DNA from: Streptomyces brasiliensis
Lineage (GTDB): Bacteria; Actinomycetota; Actinomycetes; Streptomycetales; Streptomycetaceae
Direction of reading: 5' to 3'
NCBI RefSeq assembly: GCF_014647875.1
Contig: NZ_BMQA01000001.1
Location: 713,104-777,103 of the forward strand
DNA: 64,000 bases
Below the pieces are notes generated by a model, which saw nothing but the letters and a program-made list of their open reading frames with translations, had not been told where the DNA came from and made no database searches. Shown piece by piece: positions 34,793 through 42,861 of the stretch. Within the stretch, counting starts at the first letter, position 1, and each line of letters opens with the position of its first letter. The position numbers and the translations under genes are program-made.

Positions 34793-36232
34793 CTACCGCA
34801 CGCGTGCGGGTGCCGGTGCCGGTGCCGGTGCCGGGCGCTGCACGACCGGCTCGGTCTGGCGGTCTGTGCGGCGGGCCGGGACCAGGAGGGCTGCGCCGGC
34901 CGCGGCGAGCAGGAGCAGCGCCAGCAGCGTGAAACCGTGGGTGTAGCCGGATTCGTGGGGCAGACCGGACGGTTGCAGATGACCGGTGACCAGGACGCTG
35001 GTGAGCGCCGCGCCGATGGAGCCGCCGATGGTGCGGATGTTGGCGTTCATGCCGGTCGCCGCGCCGGTCTGCTCGGGCGGGACGCTGCCCACGACGAGGT
35101 TGGCCATCGAGGCGAAGGCCAGGCCGATGCCGAGGCCGAACACGCCGGAGACGACGGCGATCTGCCACTGCTCGTCGTGCCAGAGGGCGAGGATGCCGCA
35201 GGCGATCGCGCCGAGCGCGGCGCCGGCGGTGAGCTGGGCCTTGGGGCCCATGACGGGGGCGAGACGGCCGCCGAGCACGCCCGAGACGAACATCGCGAGC
35301 AGCATGGGCAGCATGAGCAGTCCGGACGCGGTGACGCTGGCCCCGAAGCCGTACCCGGCCGAGCGGGGCGTCTGCACGAACCCCGGCAGGAAGGACCAGA
35401 TCGCGTACATGCCCGCACCGAACAGCAGGGCCGCGGAGTTGGTGGTCCACACAGCGGGCAGCCGCATCACCCGGAGGTCGATCAGCGGGCTGCGGGAGCG
35501 GGCCTCGGCGAACAGCCACAGCGCGAACAGGACCACGGCTGCGGCGAACAGCCCGATCACCTTCGGCGAACCCCAGCCCCACTGCCCCGCCTGGCTGAGC
35601 GGCAGGAGCAGCGCCACCAGCCACGCCGAGAGCAGCACGGCGCCGAGCCAACTGACGCTGCCCGCGGCCCTCTTGGGTGACTCGGGCACATAGCGGAAGG
35701 CGATCAGCGTGGTCGCGGCGACGATGGCGACCGGGATCCAGAACAGCCAGCGGTAGTCGAGCGCGGACACGATGGGACCGGCGGCCACGATGCCGACACC
35801 ACCGCCGGCCGCGATCACGGCGGACAGGTTGCTGATGCTGCCGCTGACCCGGGCCGGCACGAACTCGTCCCGGATGATGCCGAAGGACAGCGGGAACAGG
35901 GCGCCGCCGACGCCCTGGACGATCCGGGCGACGATCAGCACGCCGATGCTGGGCGCGAGCGCCGCGACGAGACAACCGGCGAGCACGGCCAGGAGGACGG
36001 CGACGAGGGTGCGCTTCTTGCCGACCAGGTCGCCGACCCGGCCGAGTATGGGGGTGAAGACCGAGGCGGACAGCAGATACGCCGTCATCACCCAGGTCGC
36101 GGTGGACTGCGAGGTGTGCAGCGCGTGCTGGACGGTCGGCAGGGCCGGCGCGATCAGCGACTGCAGCATGGAGAACACGCCCGCACCGGTCGCGAGGACC
36201 GCGAAGGTGAGGCGGGTGGACTTGCGGGGCAT
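34793..36232 (-). CDS. MFS transporter, DHA2 (14-helix) drug efflux type
   Basis: A 479-residue membrane protein of the EmrB/QacA group, with about 14 hydrophobic segments. The loop 2-3 motif A (GRVGDLVGKKRTL) and motif C-like GGGVGIVAAGP support proton-driven export. The C-terminus is a hydrophilic tail of Ala-Pro repeats (APAPAPAPARVR). I chose the ATG at 36232 because GGAGAGG precedes it and the protein starts MPRKSTRLTFAVLATG. It is divergent from a TetR regulator across two palindromic operators, the classic arrangement of an inducible efflux pump. The exported compound is unknown. Confidence 0.9.
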   Translation of the reverse strand: MPRKSTRLTFAVLATGAGVFSMLQSLIAPALPTVQHALHTSQSTATWVMTAYLLSASVFTPILGRVGDLVGKKRTLVAVLLAVLAGCLVAALAPSIGVLIVARIVQGVGGALFPLSFGIIRDEFVPARVSGSISNLSAVIAAGGGVGIVAAGPIVSALDYRWLFWIPVAIVAATTLIAFRYVPESPKRAAGSVSWLGAVLLSAWLVALLLPLSQAGQWGWGSPKVIGLFAAAVVLFALWLFAEARSRSPLIDLRVMRLPAVWTTNSAALLFGAGMYAIWSFLPGFVQTPRSAGYGFGASVTASGLLMLPMLLAMFVSGVLGGRLAPVMGPKAQLTAGAALGAIACGILALWHDEQWQIAVVSGVFGLGIGLAFASMANLVVGSVPPEQTGAATGMNANIRTIGGSIGAALTSVLVTGHLQPSGLPHESGYTHGFTLLALLLLAAAGAALLVPARRTDRQTEPVVQRPAPAPAPAPARVR

Positions 36233-36377
36233 GAAGAAGCCTCTCCGAAGACGAACGCGGAGGGTGGGTGTCGTGGGGGGGCGAGCGGTGCGATCGGCGC
36301 AGGCCCGTGGCGTACGGGTACGGGGGCGTCGCGGCACAGACACGTCTGCCCAGGGCGAAGCCACCCCGTACTGCTAA

Positions 36378-36419
36378 AGTGGAGGTACCCCTCCACTGTA
36401 GCGGAGGCATACCTCCGCT
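36378..36419. promoter_or_regulatory. Twin 20-bp palindromic operators of the TetR/MFS pair
   Basis: AGTGGAGG-TACC-CCTCCACT (36378-36397) and AGCGGAGG-CATA-CCTCCGCT (36400-36419) are both perfect 8-bp-arm palindromes with 4-bp centres. Their centres are 22 bp apart, about two helical turns. Consensus AGYGGAGG-N4-CCTCCRCT. Confidence 0.85.
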
Positions 36420-36448
36420 TCAACCGAGCCGCTCCCCGGGAGGCACCA

Positions 36449-37030
36449 GTGACGGCCACGCCGTTCCCCGTCAGCGAGATCGTCGCGTCCCAGCGGCCGC
36501 ACCGTAAGGACGCCGCCCGCAACTACGACGCCCTGCTCGCGGCCGCGCGCGAGGCGTTCGCGGAGAAGGGCGCCGAGGCCTCCCTGGAGGACATCGCGCG
36601 CCGCGCGGGCGTCGGCATCGGCACGCTGTACCGGAACTTCCCCACTCGCCGCGACCTCTTCGAGAGCGTCTACGCGAGCGAGGTGAACGCCCTGTGCCGG
36701 GTCGCCGAGGACGTCGCCGACCTGCCGCCGTGGCAGGCTCTGACGGCCTGGCTCGAGCGGTTCACGGGGTACATGGTCACCAAGCGGGCCGTGCGCGAGG
36801 CCCTGAACGACGAGTCGGAGATCTTCCAGGCCTGCCGCGAGTCGATGTACTCCTCGGGGGGCCCGCTGCTGGAGCGGGCGCAGCGCGCGGGAGAGGCCCG
36901 GACCGACATGACGTTCAGCGATCTGCTGCGGATGGTCGCCGGGGTCACGGCGACGTCCTTCGACGACGACGCCCAGCGCGACCGTGTCCTGGCCATCGCC
37001 CTCGACGGCGTGCGCGCAGCCGCCCGCTGA
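36449..37030 (+). CDS. TetR family repressor of the MFS gene
   Basis: A 193-residue regulator. The helix-turn-helix lies at about residues 20-65 (LLAAAREAFAEKGAEASLED through RRAGVGIGTLYRNFPTRRDL), followed by a helical ligand-binding domain. GGGAGGCACCA precedes the GTG at 36449. Divergent placement, with two perfect palindromes in the gap, indicates repression of the efflux gene and of itself, relieved by the pump's substrate. Confidence 0.92.
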   Translation: MTATPFPVSEIVASQRPHRKDAARNYDALLAAAREAFAEKGAEASLEDIARRAGVGIGTLYRNFPTRRDLFESVYASEVNALCRVAEDVADLPPWQALTAWLERFTGYMVTKRAVREALNDESEIFQACRESMYSSGGPLLERAQRAGEARTDMTFSDLLRMVAGVTATSFDDDAQRDRVLAIALDGVRAAAR

Positions 37031-37258
37031 GCGCGGCACACGTCGCCGCGCGGGTTCCGGTTCCAGGTCGAAGCGGGCCCGCCGGGGTGCCGGGAGAGCG
37101 TCGTAGCGACGGTCGGCAGCGGCGCTGTGCCCGTGCATGGTGAGCGCAGCGACCATCGAGCTGGTCAGGACGGCACCGTAGACGCCGCCGAACAGGACGG
37201 CCTCACGGGTGGCGTCGTGCCGGTCCGGCCCGGGTGCGGCCGCCGTGACGTCGGGCAT
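37031..37258 (-). pseudogene. Fragment of a small membrane protein
   Basis: From the ATG at 37258 a frame reads about 45 plausible residues (ATREAVLFGGVYGAVLTSSM, then VAALTMHGHSAAADRRYDAL) that look like the first helix and loop of a membrane protein. It then turns into Arg/Pro-rich sequence and runs into the TetR gene antisense. Probably a decayed gene. The rest of 37259-37368 holds nothing I can support. Confidence 0.35.
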
Positions 37259-37368
37259 GCCCTCAACGATCACCCGCACTCGGTGCCGACGCCACTTCGC
37301 GCGGCCCGGCGGTCGAGGTGTTCGCGGTGCTCAACGGCTCGGCGAGACGCTGTGCGGGGCGCGGGCGA

Positions 37369-38409
37369 TCAGCCCGTGAGGTCCGGGGGCGCCGCCGTGG
37401 TGCCCCTCACCTCCAGCGTCGGTACGGCCAGTTGGGTCCGCGTCGCTGTCCCGGGCCGCTCGAAGCGGTCGAGGAGGCAGCGTGCGGCGCGCCGGCCGAT
37501 CTCGTGCGGGGCGGTGTCGACCGTCGTGAGCCAGACGTGCCGCAGCCGGGCGATGCTCGTGTTGTCGTAGCCGGTCACCGAGAGGTCGCGCGGAACGCGG
37601 AGCCCCAGTTCCTCGGCCGCCGACAGCGCGCCGACCGAGGAGATGTCGTTGACCGCGAACACGGCGGTGGGCCGGTCGGGGCGGCTCAGGAGCCGGACGG
37701 TGGTGCGGTAGCCGCCCTCCTCCGTCATGTCGCCGGCCTCGACGAGCGCCTCGGCCCCGTGTGCCCGCATCGTCGCCTCGAAGCTGCGCCGGCGCAGCTC
37801 GCCGACGGCGCCGTATCCCGCGATGTGTGCGATCCGGCGGTGGCCGAGCCCGAGCAGGTGCTCGGTGACCTGGCGGGCCCCGGCCTCGTCGTCGCCCGCC
37901 ACGACGTCCACGCCGGGCAGTTCCGGTTCGCGGGCGCCCGCGACGACGACCGGGATCCGCTCGGCGACCGTACCCAGCACGCCCAGGTCGGGCAGGGTGC
38001 CGACCACCACCAGGCCGTCCACCCCGAAGTCCAGGAACGGTCCGGTGAGGTCGTGGCCGGCACGGCGGTTGAGGCGCGCGTCGGCGAGCAGCATGTGCAG
38101 GCCGTTGTCGTGCAGCAGCGAGTTCAGGCCGTCGAGCAGGTCCACGTACCAGGGGTTGCGCAGGTCGTTGAGGAGGACGCCGACCATGGGGGTCCCCCCG
38201 CGCGAACGGAGCCGGGAGTGGGGGAGCGTGCGCTGCTCGCTCAGGCTGCGCGCGGCGGCGTTCGGCCGGTAGCCCAGTTCCCGTACGGCCCGCAGTACGG
38301 CGTCACGCTTCTCCTGCCGCACCTGCCCGGAGCCGCGCAGCACCAGCGAGACCAGCGACTTGGAGACTCCGGCCCGGTCGGCCACGTCGCGGATCGTCGG
38401 CGGTTTCAT
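37369..38409 (-). CDS. LacI family transcriptional regulator
   Basis: A 346-residue protein from the ATG at 38409. The DNA-binding head is PTIRDVADRAGVSKSLVSLV with the hinge helix around RPNAAARSLSEQ. The periplasmic-binding-protein-like core (MVGVLLNDLRNPWYVDLLDG to LRHVWLTTVDTAPHEIG) binds an effector sugar. An insert (TLPHSRLRSRGGTP) extends the linker. It is divergent from a Gfo/Idh/MocA oxidoreductase, and each promoter carries a copy of the same operator in mirror orientation, so it most likely represses both genes. Confidence 0.92.
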   Translation of the reverse strand: MKPPTIRDVADRAGVSKSLVSLVLRGSGQVRQEKRDAVLRAVRELGYRPNAAARSLSEQRTLPHSRLRSRGGTPMVGVLLNDLRNPWYVDLLDGLNSLLHDNGLHMLLADARLNRRAGHDLTGPFLDFGVDGLVVVGTLPDLGVLGTVAERIPVVVAGAREPELPGVDVVAGDDEAGARQVTEHLLGLGHRRIAHIAGYGAVGELRRRSFEATMRAHGAEALVEAGDMTEEGGYRTTVRLLSRPDRPTAVFAVNDISSVGALSAAEELGLRVPRDLSVTGYDNTSIARLRHVWLTTVDTAPHEIGRRAARCLLDRFERPGTATRTQLAVPTLEVRGTTAAPPDLTG

Positions 38410-38412
38410 GGC

Positions 38413-38427
38413 TTGGACCGTTCCACG
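38413..38427. promoter_or_regulatory. LacI operator 1 (TTGGACCGTTCCACG)
   Basis: A near-palindrome centred on the CG typical of LacI-family sites, 4 bp upstream of the repressor start codon. It is the exact reverse complement of operator 2 at 38504-38518. Confidence 0.8.
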
Positions 38428-38461
38428 CGGTCGGCGGCATGTCAAAGGGTGGGTACAGGGC

Positions 38462-38490
38462 TTGACATGGGAACACCTGCCTCACATGGT
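38462..38490 (+). promoter_or_regulatory. Promoter of the Gfo/Idh/MocA gene
   Basis: TTGACA (38462-38467), a 17-bp spacer and CATGGT (38485-38490). The consensus -35 and the downstream operator 2 suggest repression by blocking initiation or clearance. Confidence 0.5.
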
Positions 38491-38503
38491 GACCTGGACA
38501 GGT

Positions 38504-38518
38504 CGTGGAACGGTCCAA
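38504..38518. promoter_or_regulatory. LacI operator 2 (CGTGGAACGGTCCAA)
   Basis: Exact reverse complement of operator 1, 12 bp upstream of the oxidoreductase start and just downstream of its -10. The two copies are 91 bp apart. Confidence 0.8.
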
Positions 38519-38530
38519 AGAGGGGCTGGC

Positions 38531-39691
38531 ATGGTGGAAGCGCTCGGTGTCGCCGTCGTCGGGTTCGGCTGGATGGGCCGGGTGCACACCCAGGCGTACG
38601 CCCGTCTCCCGCACCACTATCCGCGGCTCCCGCTGCGGCCGCGCCTGGTCACGGTCGCCGAGGAGGTGCCCGGCCGGGCCGAGGAGGCGGCCGCGCAGTT
38701 CGGGTTCGCCCGGGCGGTCCGTGACTGGCGCGAGGTGGCCGCGGACCCGCGTGTCCAGGCGGTGAGCATCACGGCTCCGAACTTCCTGCACCGCGAGATC
38801 GGTGTGGCGATGGCGGAGGCCGGCAAGCACATCTGGATCGAGAAGCCGGTGGGCCTGAGCGCCGACGACGCCCGCGCGGTCGCGGACGCCGTCGCCAAGG
38901 CGGGCGTCCAGGGCACGGTCGGCTTCAACTACCGGAACGCGCCTGCCGTGGAGACCGCCCGCGAACTGATCGCCTCCGGTGAGATCGGCGCGGTCACCCA
39001 TGTCCGCATCCGGCTGTTCAGCGACTACGCGGCCCATCCCGACGGCGCCCTGACCTGGCGGTACGAGCGCGAGCGGGGCGGCAGCGGGGTGCTCGGGGAC
39101 CTGGCCTCGCACGGCGCCGACCTGGCCCGTTTCCTGCTCGGCGACATCACGTCCCTGACCGCCGACACCGCGGTCTTCGTGCCCGAGCGGGCCCGGCCGA
39201 CCGGCGCCACCGCGGGCCACGCGCTCGCCTCCGGCGGCGAGCCCGGCCCGGTCGAGAACGAGGACTACGTGAACTGCCTGCTGCGGTTCGCCTCCGGTGC
39301 CCGCGGTGTCCTGGAAGCCTGCAGGGTCTCGGTCGGCGAGCAGAACAACTACGGCTTCGAGGTGCACGGCACCAAGGGCGCGGTGTTCTGGGACTTCCGC
39401 CGGATGAACGAGCTGGCGGTGAGCCGTGGCACGACGTATCAGAACCAGCCCGTCAGCACGGTGTACGCCGGCCCGGGGGACGGCGAGTTCGGCGCCTTCC
39501 AGCCGGGCGCGGCGAACGCCATGGGCTACGACGACCTGAAGGTGATCGAGGCGTACCGGTTCCTGCGCTCGATCGCCGAGGGCACGCCGTACGGCGCCAC
39601 GCTCGCGGACGCGGTGCACAGCGCCGCCGTCCTGGACGCGACGGCGCGGTCCGCGGAGAGCGGCGCGTGGGTCAACGTAGCGGTGTCATAG
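38531..39691 (+). CDS. Gfo/Idh/MocA family oxidoreductase
   Basis: A 386-residue NAD(P)-dependent sugar or cyclitol dehydrogenase. The N-terminal Rossmann fold has VVGFGWMGRVHTQAY and the family signature EKPVG follows (HIWIEKPVGLS). The C-terminal alpha/beta domain includes DLASHGADLARFLLG with the probable catalytic Asp/His. It oxidises or isomerises sugars at a keto/hydroxyl position; the exact substrate is unknown. GAGGGG precedes the ATG. Control by the divergent LacI regulator suggests an inducible carbohydrate pathway. Its 3' end overlaps the convergent second LacI gene by about 20 bp. Confidence 0.9.
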   Translation: MVEALGVAVVGFGWMGRVHTQAYARLPHHYPRLPLRPRLVTVAEEVPGRAEEAAAQFGFARAVRDWREVAADPRVQAVSITAPNFLHREIGVAMAEAGKHIWIEKPVGLSADDARAVADAVAKAGVQGTVGFNYRNAPAVETARELIASGEIGAVTHVRIRLFSDYAAHPDGALTWRYERERGGSGVLGDLASHGADLARFLLGDITSLTADTAVFVPERARPTGATAGHALASGGEPGPVENEDYVNCLLRFASGARGVLEACRVSVGEQNNYGFEVHGTKGAVFWDFRRMNELAVSRGTTYQNQPVSTVYAGPGDGEFGAFQPGAANAMGYDDLKVIEAYRFLRSIAEGTPYGATLADAVHSAAVLDATARSAESGAWVNVAVS

Positions 39692-40703
39692 GCATGTTGT
39701 ACGGGGTGACCACCTGGATCGCGGACGGCACGGCAGGCCCCGCGGGCGGCAGGGCGCCGTGGGCGCGCATCACCAGGTGGCAGGCCTCGCGCATGTCGTG
39801 GCGCAGGTCGTGGTGGAGCACGACGGACAGCCGGTGCTCGCGCAGCAGACGGGTGTTGTCGTGGTCGAGGTCGTGGGCGACGAACACGGCGCACTCGCGC
39901 CCGAGGTCCGCGAAGGCCTTCAGCGTCGCGATGTTGCCGCCGCCGATCGAGTAGACGGCGCGGATCTCCGGGTCGCGTTCCAGGGCGGCCCGGACGAGGT
40001 CGTACTGAGTGGCGTCCAGTCCCTGCCCTTCGGCGATCTCGACGAGGGTGCGCTGGGGGTGCAGGGTCCGCAGCGCGCTGCGGAAGCCCATCTCGCGCTC
40101 CTCCTCGTTGCGGAAGAAGCCGCTGCTGAGGCTGGTCAGGATGTTGCCGGGCCGGTCGCCGAGCCACTGGCCCATGAGGTAGGCGGCGGTGGCGCCGGCG
40201 GCCCGGTTGTCGATGCCGACATAGGCGAGCCGGCCGCTGGCGGGCAGGTCGGTGACCAGGGTGACGACGGGTATGCCGGCGGCGGTGAGGCGGCCGACGG
40301 CGGCGGTCACCTCGGGGACGTCCGGAGCCTTGAGGATCACACCCTGCGAGCCCCGGCGGGCTATCCGGTCCAGGGTCCTGACCTGCTCGGCCACCGGTCC
40401 GGTCTCCCGGAAGTGGAAGCGGGAGCGCAGCACGGCCGGGTGCAGCGACGGGAGTTCGGTCTCCAGGGCGGCCCGTACGGCGCTACTGAACCGCTCGGGC
40501 GACTGCATCACGATGTCCACCATGAAGGTGCGGCCGACGAGACGGACCTGGGTGCGCTGGCGGTCCAGGTCGGCGATGGCCCGTTGCACCTCCTGCGCGG
40601 TGCTGACGCGCACTCCTCCCCTGCCGTTGAGCACGCGGTCCACGGTGGCCTCGCTCAGACCGGCCTGACGTGCGATCTCCCGGATCGGGAAGGGGTGGCC
40701 CAT
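39672..40703 (-). CDS. LacI family transcriptional regulator
   Basis: A 343-residue protein from the ATG at 40703 (GAGGAGT upstream). The HTH is IREIARQAGLSEATVDRVLN with hinge VSTAQEVQRAI. The sugar-binding core (VDIVMQSPERFSSAVRAALE, GVILKAPDVPEV, AYVGIDNRAAGATAAYLMGQ) resembles regulators of polyol and inositol use. It is divergent from the phytanoyl-CoA-dioxygenase/SDR/IolG-like operon, which it probably controls. Two direct repeats lie between its start and the operon. Confidence 0.9.
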   Translation of the reverse strand: MGHPFPIREIARQAGLSEATVDRVLNGRGGVRVSTAQEVQRAIADLDRQRTQVRLVGRTFMVDIVMQSPERFSSAVRAALETELPSLHPAVLRSRFHFRETGPVAEQVRTLDRIARRGSQGVILKAPDVPEVTAAVGRLTAAGIPVVTLVTDLPASGRLAYVGIDNRAAGATAAYLMGQWLGDRPGNILTSLSSGFFRNEEEREMGFRSALRTLHPQRTLVEIAEGQGLDATQYDLVRAALERDPEIRAVYSIGGGNIATLKAFADLGRECAVFVAHDLDHDNTRLLREHRLSVVLHHDLRHDMREACHLVMRAHGALPPAGPAVPSAIQVVTPYNMPMTPLR

Positions 40704-40724
40704 GGGACGGGACTCCTCGGCTGC

Positions 40725-40770
40725 TTGAGGGGTTTTTGATGGCTTCCTGCTGGTTGTTCGAGGGGTTTGT
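40725..40770. repeat. Two direct repeats sharing GAGGGGTTT, 33 bp apart
   Basis: TTGAGGGGTTTTTGAT from 40725 and TCGAGGGGTTTGTAAT from 40758 align with only three differences and are spaced by about three helical turns in the divergent promoter. Candidate binding sites for the adjacent LacI regulator. Confidence 0.5.
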
Positions 40771-40791
40771 AATGACAAGAATGACAGCACC

Positions 40792-40837
40792 ACGTCACCT
40801 CCGTGACCGGAAGTACGTCACCTCCGTGACCGAAAGC
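40792..40837. repeat. Tandem 23-bp repeat carrying GTCAC-CTCC-GTGAC
   Basis: Units 40792-40814 and 40815-40837 are identical at 20 of 23 positions. Each contains the same GTCAC/GTGAC dyad and they end 9 bp before the ATG of the dioxygenase gene, so they lie in its 5' region. Confidence 0.75.
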
Positions 40838-40846
40838 AGGACGCCG

Positions 40847-42013
40847 ATGTCCCTCACCACCGCACAGGGCCGTGCCTGGCTGACCGAGCAGGACTGCGAC
40901 CTGGACACGTTCCGGACCCTGGTCGGGCGGACCACGCACCTCGCCGACCACCCGCACGCCGTGTCGGTGGAGCGGAACGTCCTCCTCTACGACAGCGAGC
41001 GGCTCCGGGCGGCCACCGACCGCCGTGCGGTGCAGGCCGAACTGGTCCGCGCACTGACCGACGGCCCCGGCATCGTGGTCTTCCAAGGCGCCTTTCCCGA
41101 TCCGTCGGTCGTCGACCGCGCCACCGCGGTGTTCGTCGCACTGATCGCCGAGCAGCGGGCCTCGGGAGCCACGGCCGGCGACCACTTCGCCGAGCCGGGC
41201 GCGAACGACCGGGTGTGGAACGCGCTGGAGAAGGCGGCGCTGTACGACCCGGAGGCGTTCGCCGACTACTACGCCAACGACATCCTGGCCCTGGTCTCGA
41301 CTGCCTGGCTCGGCCCCGGCTACCAGATGACCTCGCAGATCAACGTGGTCAACCCGGGCGGTGCCGGCCAGACCGTGCACCGCGACTACCACCTCGGCTT
41401 CCTCAGCAACGAGGCCGCCGCCCGCTATCCGGCGCATGTGCACCGCCTCTCCCCCGTGCTCACGCTCCAGGGCGCGGTCGCCCACTGCGACATGCCGGTC
41501 GAGTCGGGGCCGACGCTGTACCTGCCGTACTCCCAGCAGTACGAGCCCGGCTATCTGGCCTGGCGACTCCCGGAGTTCCAGGCGTACTTCGAGGCGCACC
41601 ACGTCCAACTCCCGCTGGCCAAGGGTGACGCGGCCTTCTTCAACCCGGCACTGTTCCACGCGGCCGGCTCGAACCACACCGCGGACGTCCGCCGGATGGC
41701 CAACCTGCTCCAGGTGTCGTCCGCGTTCGGGCGCGCCATGGAGACGGTGGACCGGGAGGCGGTGGCGGGCGCGGTCTTCCCGGTGCTGCTGCGGCGCAGA
41801 GCCGAGGGCGTGGGCGAGGAGTGGCTGGAGAACGTGATCGCCGCGAGCGCGGAGAGCTATCCGTTCCCCACCAACCTCGACAGCGACCCGCCTGTCGACG
41901 GTCTGGCCCCGCCCTCGCAGGCGGACGTCGTACGGCGGGCCCTGCGCGAGGGATGGAGTCCGCGGGCGCTGCGCCACGAACTGCGGGCCGGTGCCGGCCG
42001 GCGCGAGACCTGA
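40847..42013 (+). CDS. Phytanoyl-CoA dioxygenase family protein
   Basis: A 388-residue Fe(II)/2-oxoglutarate oxygenase of the PhyH family. The metal facial triad is visible as HRD (TVHRDYHLGF) and a distal His in ALFHAAGSN, with a downstream Arg for 2-oxoglutarate. Family members hydroxylate small molecules or natural products. The operon context with an SDR dehydrogenase and an inositol-dehydrogenase-like enzyme suggests oxidation of a polyol, cyclitol or similar compound. I chose the ATG at 40847, with GCAGGA upstream; a start further upstream would place the 23-bp tandem repeat in coding sequence. Confidence 0.85.
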   Translation: MSLTTAQGRAWLTEQDCDLDTFRTLVGRTTHLADHPHAVSVERNVLLYDSERLRAATDRRAVQAELVRALTDGPGIVVFQGAFPDPSVVDRATAVFVALIAEQRASGATAGDHFAEPGANDRVWNALEKAALYDPEAFADYYANDILALVSTAWLGPGYQMTSQINVVNPGGAGQTVHRDYHLGFLSNEAAARYPAHVHRLSPVLTLQGAVAHCDMPVESGPTLYLPYSQQYEPGYLAWRLPEFQAYFEAHHVQLPLAKGDAAFFNPALFHAAGSNHTADVRRMANLLQVSSAFGRAMETVDREAVAGAVFPVLLRRRAEGVGEEWLENVIAASAESYPFPTNLDSDPPVDGLAPPSQADVVRRALREGWSPRALRHELRAGAGRRET

Positions 42014-42028
42014 AGGGGCAGGACATTC

Positions 42029-42817
42029 ATGGGACTTCACGACGGACTCCTCCGGGACAAGATCGTCCTCGTCAACGGCGGCAGCCAGGGCGTGGGCGCG
42101 GCGAGCGCACGGGCCGCCGTCCGCGAGGGCGCCGTGGTCGCGGTCACGGGCCGCCGCCCCGAGCCCGGCGAGGCGCTGGTCGCCGAGCTGTCGGCGGCCG
42201 GGGGCAAGGCGATGTACGTCCGCGCCGACCTCGCGGACGCCGAGCAGGCCAAGGCGTCCGTCGCCGCGGTGGTCGACGCGTACGGCCGGATCGACTGCCT
42301 GGTGAACTCGGCCGGGCTCACCTCCCGCGGCACGCTCCTGGACACCACGCCCGAGCTGTTCGACGCGCACATCGCGGTCAACCTCAAGGGACCGTTCTTC
42401 GCGATGCAGGCTGCGGTCGCCGACATGGTGGCACGCAAGGCGCCGGGCACGATCGTCAACATCATCACGTCCTCGGCGCACGGCGGGCAGCCCTTCCTCG
42501 CCCCGTACGTCGCCGCCAAGGCCGGGCTGATCGGCCTGACCCGCAACGCCGCGCACGCCCATCGCTGGGACCGGATCCGGATCAACGGCCTGAACATCGG
42601 CTGGACGGCGACCGAGGGCGAGGACGCGACACAGCGGGCCTTCCACGGCGCCGGTGACGACTGGCGCGAACAGGCCGCGGTCCGGCTGCCGATGGGCAAG
42701 CTCGGCCGACCGGACGAGATCGCCGACTTCGTGGCCCTCCTGCTGTCCGAGCGGTCCGGGGTGGTCACGGGTTCGGTGATCGACTGGGACCAGAACGTGC
42801 TCGGCGGCCTGGACTGA
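42029..42817 (+). CDS. SDR family oxidoreductase
   Basis: A 262-residue classical short-chain dehydrogenase. The cofactor motif is NGGSQGVGAASARAA (TGxxxGxG type), NSAG is the NNAG equivalent, Ser is at IITSSAHGG, and the catalytic YxxxK is YVAAK. The C-terminal GSVIDWDQNVLGG is typical of members acting on sugar-like substrates. It starts 16 bp after the dioxygenase and is 45 bp before the IolG-like gene, so all three are co-transcribed. Confidence 0.92.
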   Translation: MGLHDGLLRDKIVLVNGGSQGVGAASARAAVREGAVVAVTGRRPEPGEALVAELSAAGGKAMYVRADLADAEQAKASVAAVVDAYGRIDCLVNSAGLTSRGTLLDTTPELFDAHIAVNLKGPFFAMQAAVADMVARKAPGTIVNIITSSAHGGQPFLAPYVAAKAGLIGLTRNAAHAHRWDRIRINGLNIGWTATEGEDATQRAFHGAGDDWREQAAVRLPMGKLGRPDEIADFVALLLSERSGVVTGSVIDWDQNVLGGLD

Positions 42818-42861
42818 CCTCCCTTTCGTACGACCTCCGCACCCCAAGGAGCAGCACCCCC

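Noticed and set aside
34593..36410. 605-codon minus-strand frame overlapping the MFS gene
   Set aside because: Arg/Pro-rich, out of frame with the clear MFS transporter and without a membrane pattern.
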